A stretch of DNA of 64,000 bases from Trichococcus collinsii (lineage in GTDB: Bacteria; Bacillota; Bacilli; Lactobacillales; Aerococcaceae). A program made the position numbers and the translations under genes. The notes below the pieces were generated by a model, which ran no database searches, had not been told where the DNA came from, and saw only the letters and a program-made list of their open reading frames with translations. This document shows positions 63,470 through 64,000 of the stretch, in pieces. Position 1 is the first letter of the stretch. Each line of letters starts with the position of its first letter. The stretch spans positions 229,037 through 293,036 of the forward strand of contig NZ_FNQH01000004.1 in assembly GCF_900107505.1 (NCBI RefSeq), in the 5' to 3' direction.

Positions 63470-63754
63470 TTATATTTCTGCCTTGATATCGGCATACTTT
63501 TCGCGTTTACGATCGAACATCGCCACAACATAGGAGCAGCGCGGAACAATCTTTTTACCTTCAGCACGCATTTCTTCGACAAGACGGTCCAGTAACATCT
63601 CGGCAACACCTTGCCCTCTCAATGAGGAATCGACATAAGTATGATTGGCGATGACCTTATCTTCTCCATAAGGTGCGTAAGTAATTTCAGCTATCATACA
63701 TTCGTTTTCATCATTCAAAGCGAAGCCATTTTTGGTCTTAACAAAATCTTCCAT
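63470..63754 (-). CDS. Small GNAT acetyltransferase (YjdJ/COG2388 type)
   Basis: 94 residues, the short GNAT form: IANHTYVDSSLRGQGVAEML holds the acetyl-CoA motif and KIVPRCSYVVAMFDRK the final strand with Cys. Members such as human NATD1 and bacterial YidJ-like proteins are about 95 residues; the acceptor is unknown. It is separate from metA, which has its own promoter. Confidence 0.88.
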   Translation of the reverse strand: MEDFVKTKNGFALNDENECMIAEITYAPYGEDKVIANHTYVDSSLRGQGVAEMLLDRLVEEMRAEGKKIVPRCSYVVAMFDRKREKYADIKAEI

Positions 63755-63866
63755 ACTCTATTTCCCTCGCCTTCTGACAACTATCCTCAAATATAGTTTA
63801 GCATGGTTCCTCGATTTTATACAATAAATCGACTCATTTGACAAGGCGCAATACCGATAACAAATC

Positions 63867-63903
63867 AAAAAAGGCTATCGACAATTTGCATCGACAGCCT
63901 TCT
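63867..63903 (-). terminator. Terminator of the rRNA operon
   Basis: AAGGCTgTCGAT pairs with GTCGAtAGCCTT and is followed by six T on the minus strand, 20 bases after the 5S end. Confidence 0.88.
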
Positions 63904-63922
63904 GATTATTTATATAAAAACA

Positions 63923-64000
63923 TGCGCGGCAATGTCCTACTCTCACAAAGGGAAACCCTTCACTACAATCGGCGCTAAGAAGCTTAACTTCTGTGTTCGA
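63923..64000 (-). rRNA. rrf: 5S ribosomal RNA, 3' part
   Basis: The minus strand begins TCGAACACAGAAGTTAAGCT and continues with GCGCCGATTGTAGTGAAGGG and GAGAGTAGGACATTGCCGCGC, the conserved second half of 5S rRNA. The 5' part and the rest of the rRNA operon lie beyond the window. The exact 3' end is uncertain by a few bases. Confidence 0.93.

Noticed and set aside
1..64000. CRISPR arrays, intact insertion sequences or prophage genes
   Set aside because: No regularly spaced direct repeats, no transposase or phage structural genes are visible; the repeats present are few, structured and intergenic.

Overview
The window looks like chromosome of a low- to mid-GC Gram-positive lactic-type bacterium (Lactobacillales). 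Gene content and style point to Carnobacteriaceae such as Trichococcus, but this genus is an inference; no species marker was searched. Supporting signs are strong AGGAGG-type ribosome sites, sorbitol and mannitol PTS operons with PRD regulators, a TPP riboswitch, a glmS ribozyme, a methionine T-box, the cdaA-cdaR-glmM operon, energy-coupling-factor transporters and an L-lactate/L-2-hydroxyacid dehydrogenase.

Layout. 1-6.2 kb: a PatB-type aminotransferase (cut by the window edge), an ABC-2 exporter operon and the dehydrogenase, all on the minus strand. 6.3-9.1 kb: a TetR regulator with a fused MacB-type ABC exporter behind a consensus promoter and a palindromic operator. 9.1-14.0 kb: a three-unit structured repeat, an unknown protein, an AraC regulator, a FlaR-type P-loop protein and a GNAT acetyltransferase.

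14.0-24.5 kb is visibly more AT-rich and is the accessory heart of the window. A ComQ-like isoprenyl transferase (frame broken at an A8 tract), a ComP-like kinase and a ComA-like regulator lie in one operon behind a 55-residue ORF with a single Trp. I read this as a ComQXPA-type quorum-sensing locus. A divergent operon encodes a MacA/MacB-type exporter and several small membrane proteins. Downstream lie a secreted protein whose signal peptide is interrupted at a CT repeat, a translationally coupled membrane protein (toxin/immunity-like arrangement), and a decayed JAB/JAMM protease gene of the kind found in ubiquitin-like antiphage systems.

24.5-31.5 kb: an OmpR-type two-component system divergent from a small secreted protein, then a thiamine-precursor ECF transporter (YkoEDC) with TenA under a TPP riboswitch. 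31.7-37.9 kb: a sorbitol operon (dehydrogenase, regulator, GutM, three PTS proteins, transaldolase-like aldolase). 38.5-40.7 kb: glmS with its self-cleaving ribozyme. 40.8-48.8 kb: two mannitol PTS operons, each with its own EIICB and EIIA, one carrying mtlD and the other mtlR. 49-52.4 kb: glmM, cdaR, cdaA.

52.5-64 kb: a cupin, a zinc-ribbon protein, tRNA-Gln and tRNA-Tyr, an ABC1/UbiB kinase with a phasin-like protein and YidD, an ECF S component, a TVP38-family protein, an MFS transporter, an AGCS amino-acid symporter, an orphan PTS IIB, a broken gene, tRNA-Thr, MetA behind a Met T-box, a small acetyltransferase and the 3' end of a 5S rRNA gene. Three families of structured intergenic repeats recur. 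The ComQ-type locus together with its export and toxin-like neighbours is the best candidate for an undescribed system.
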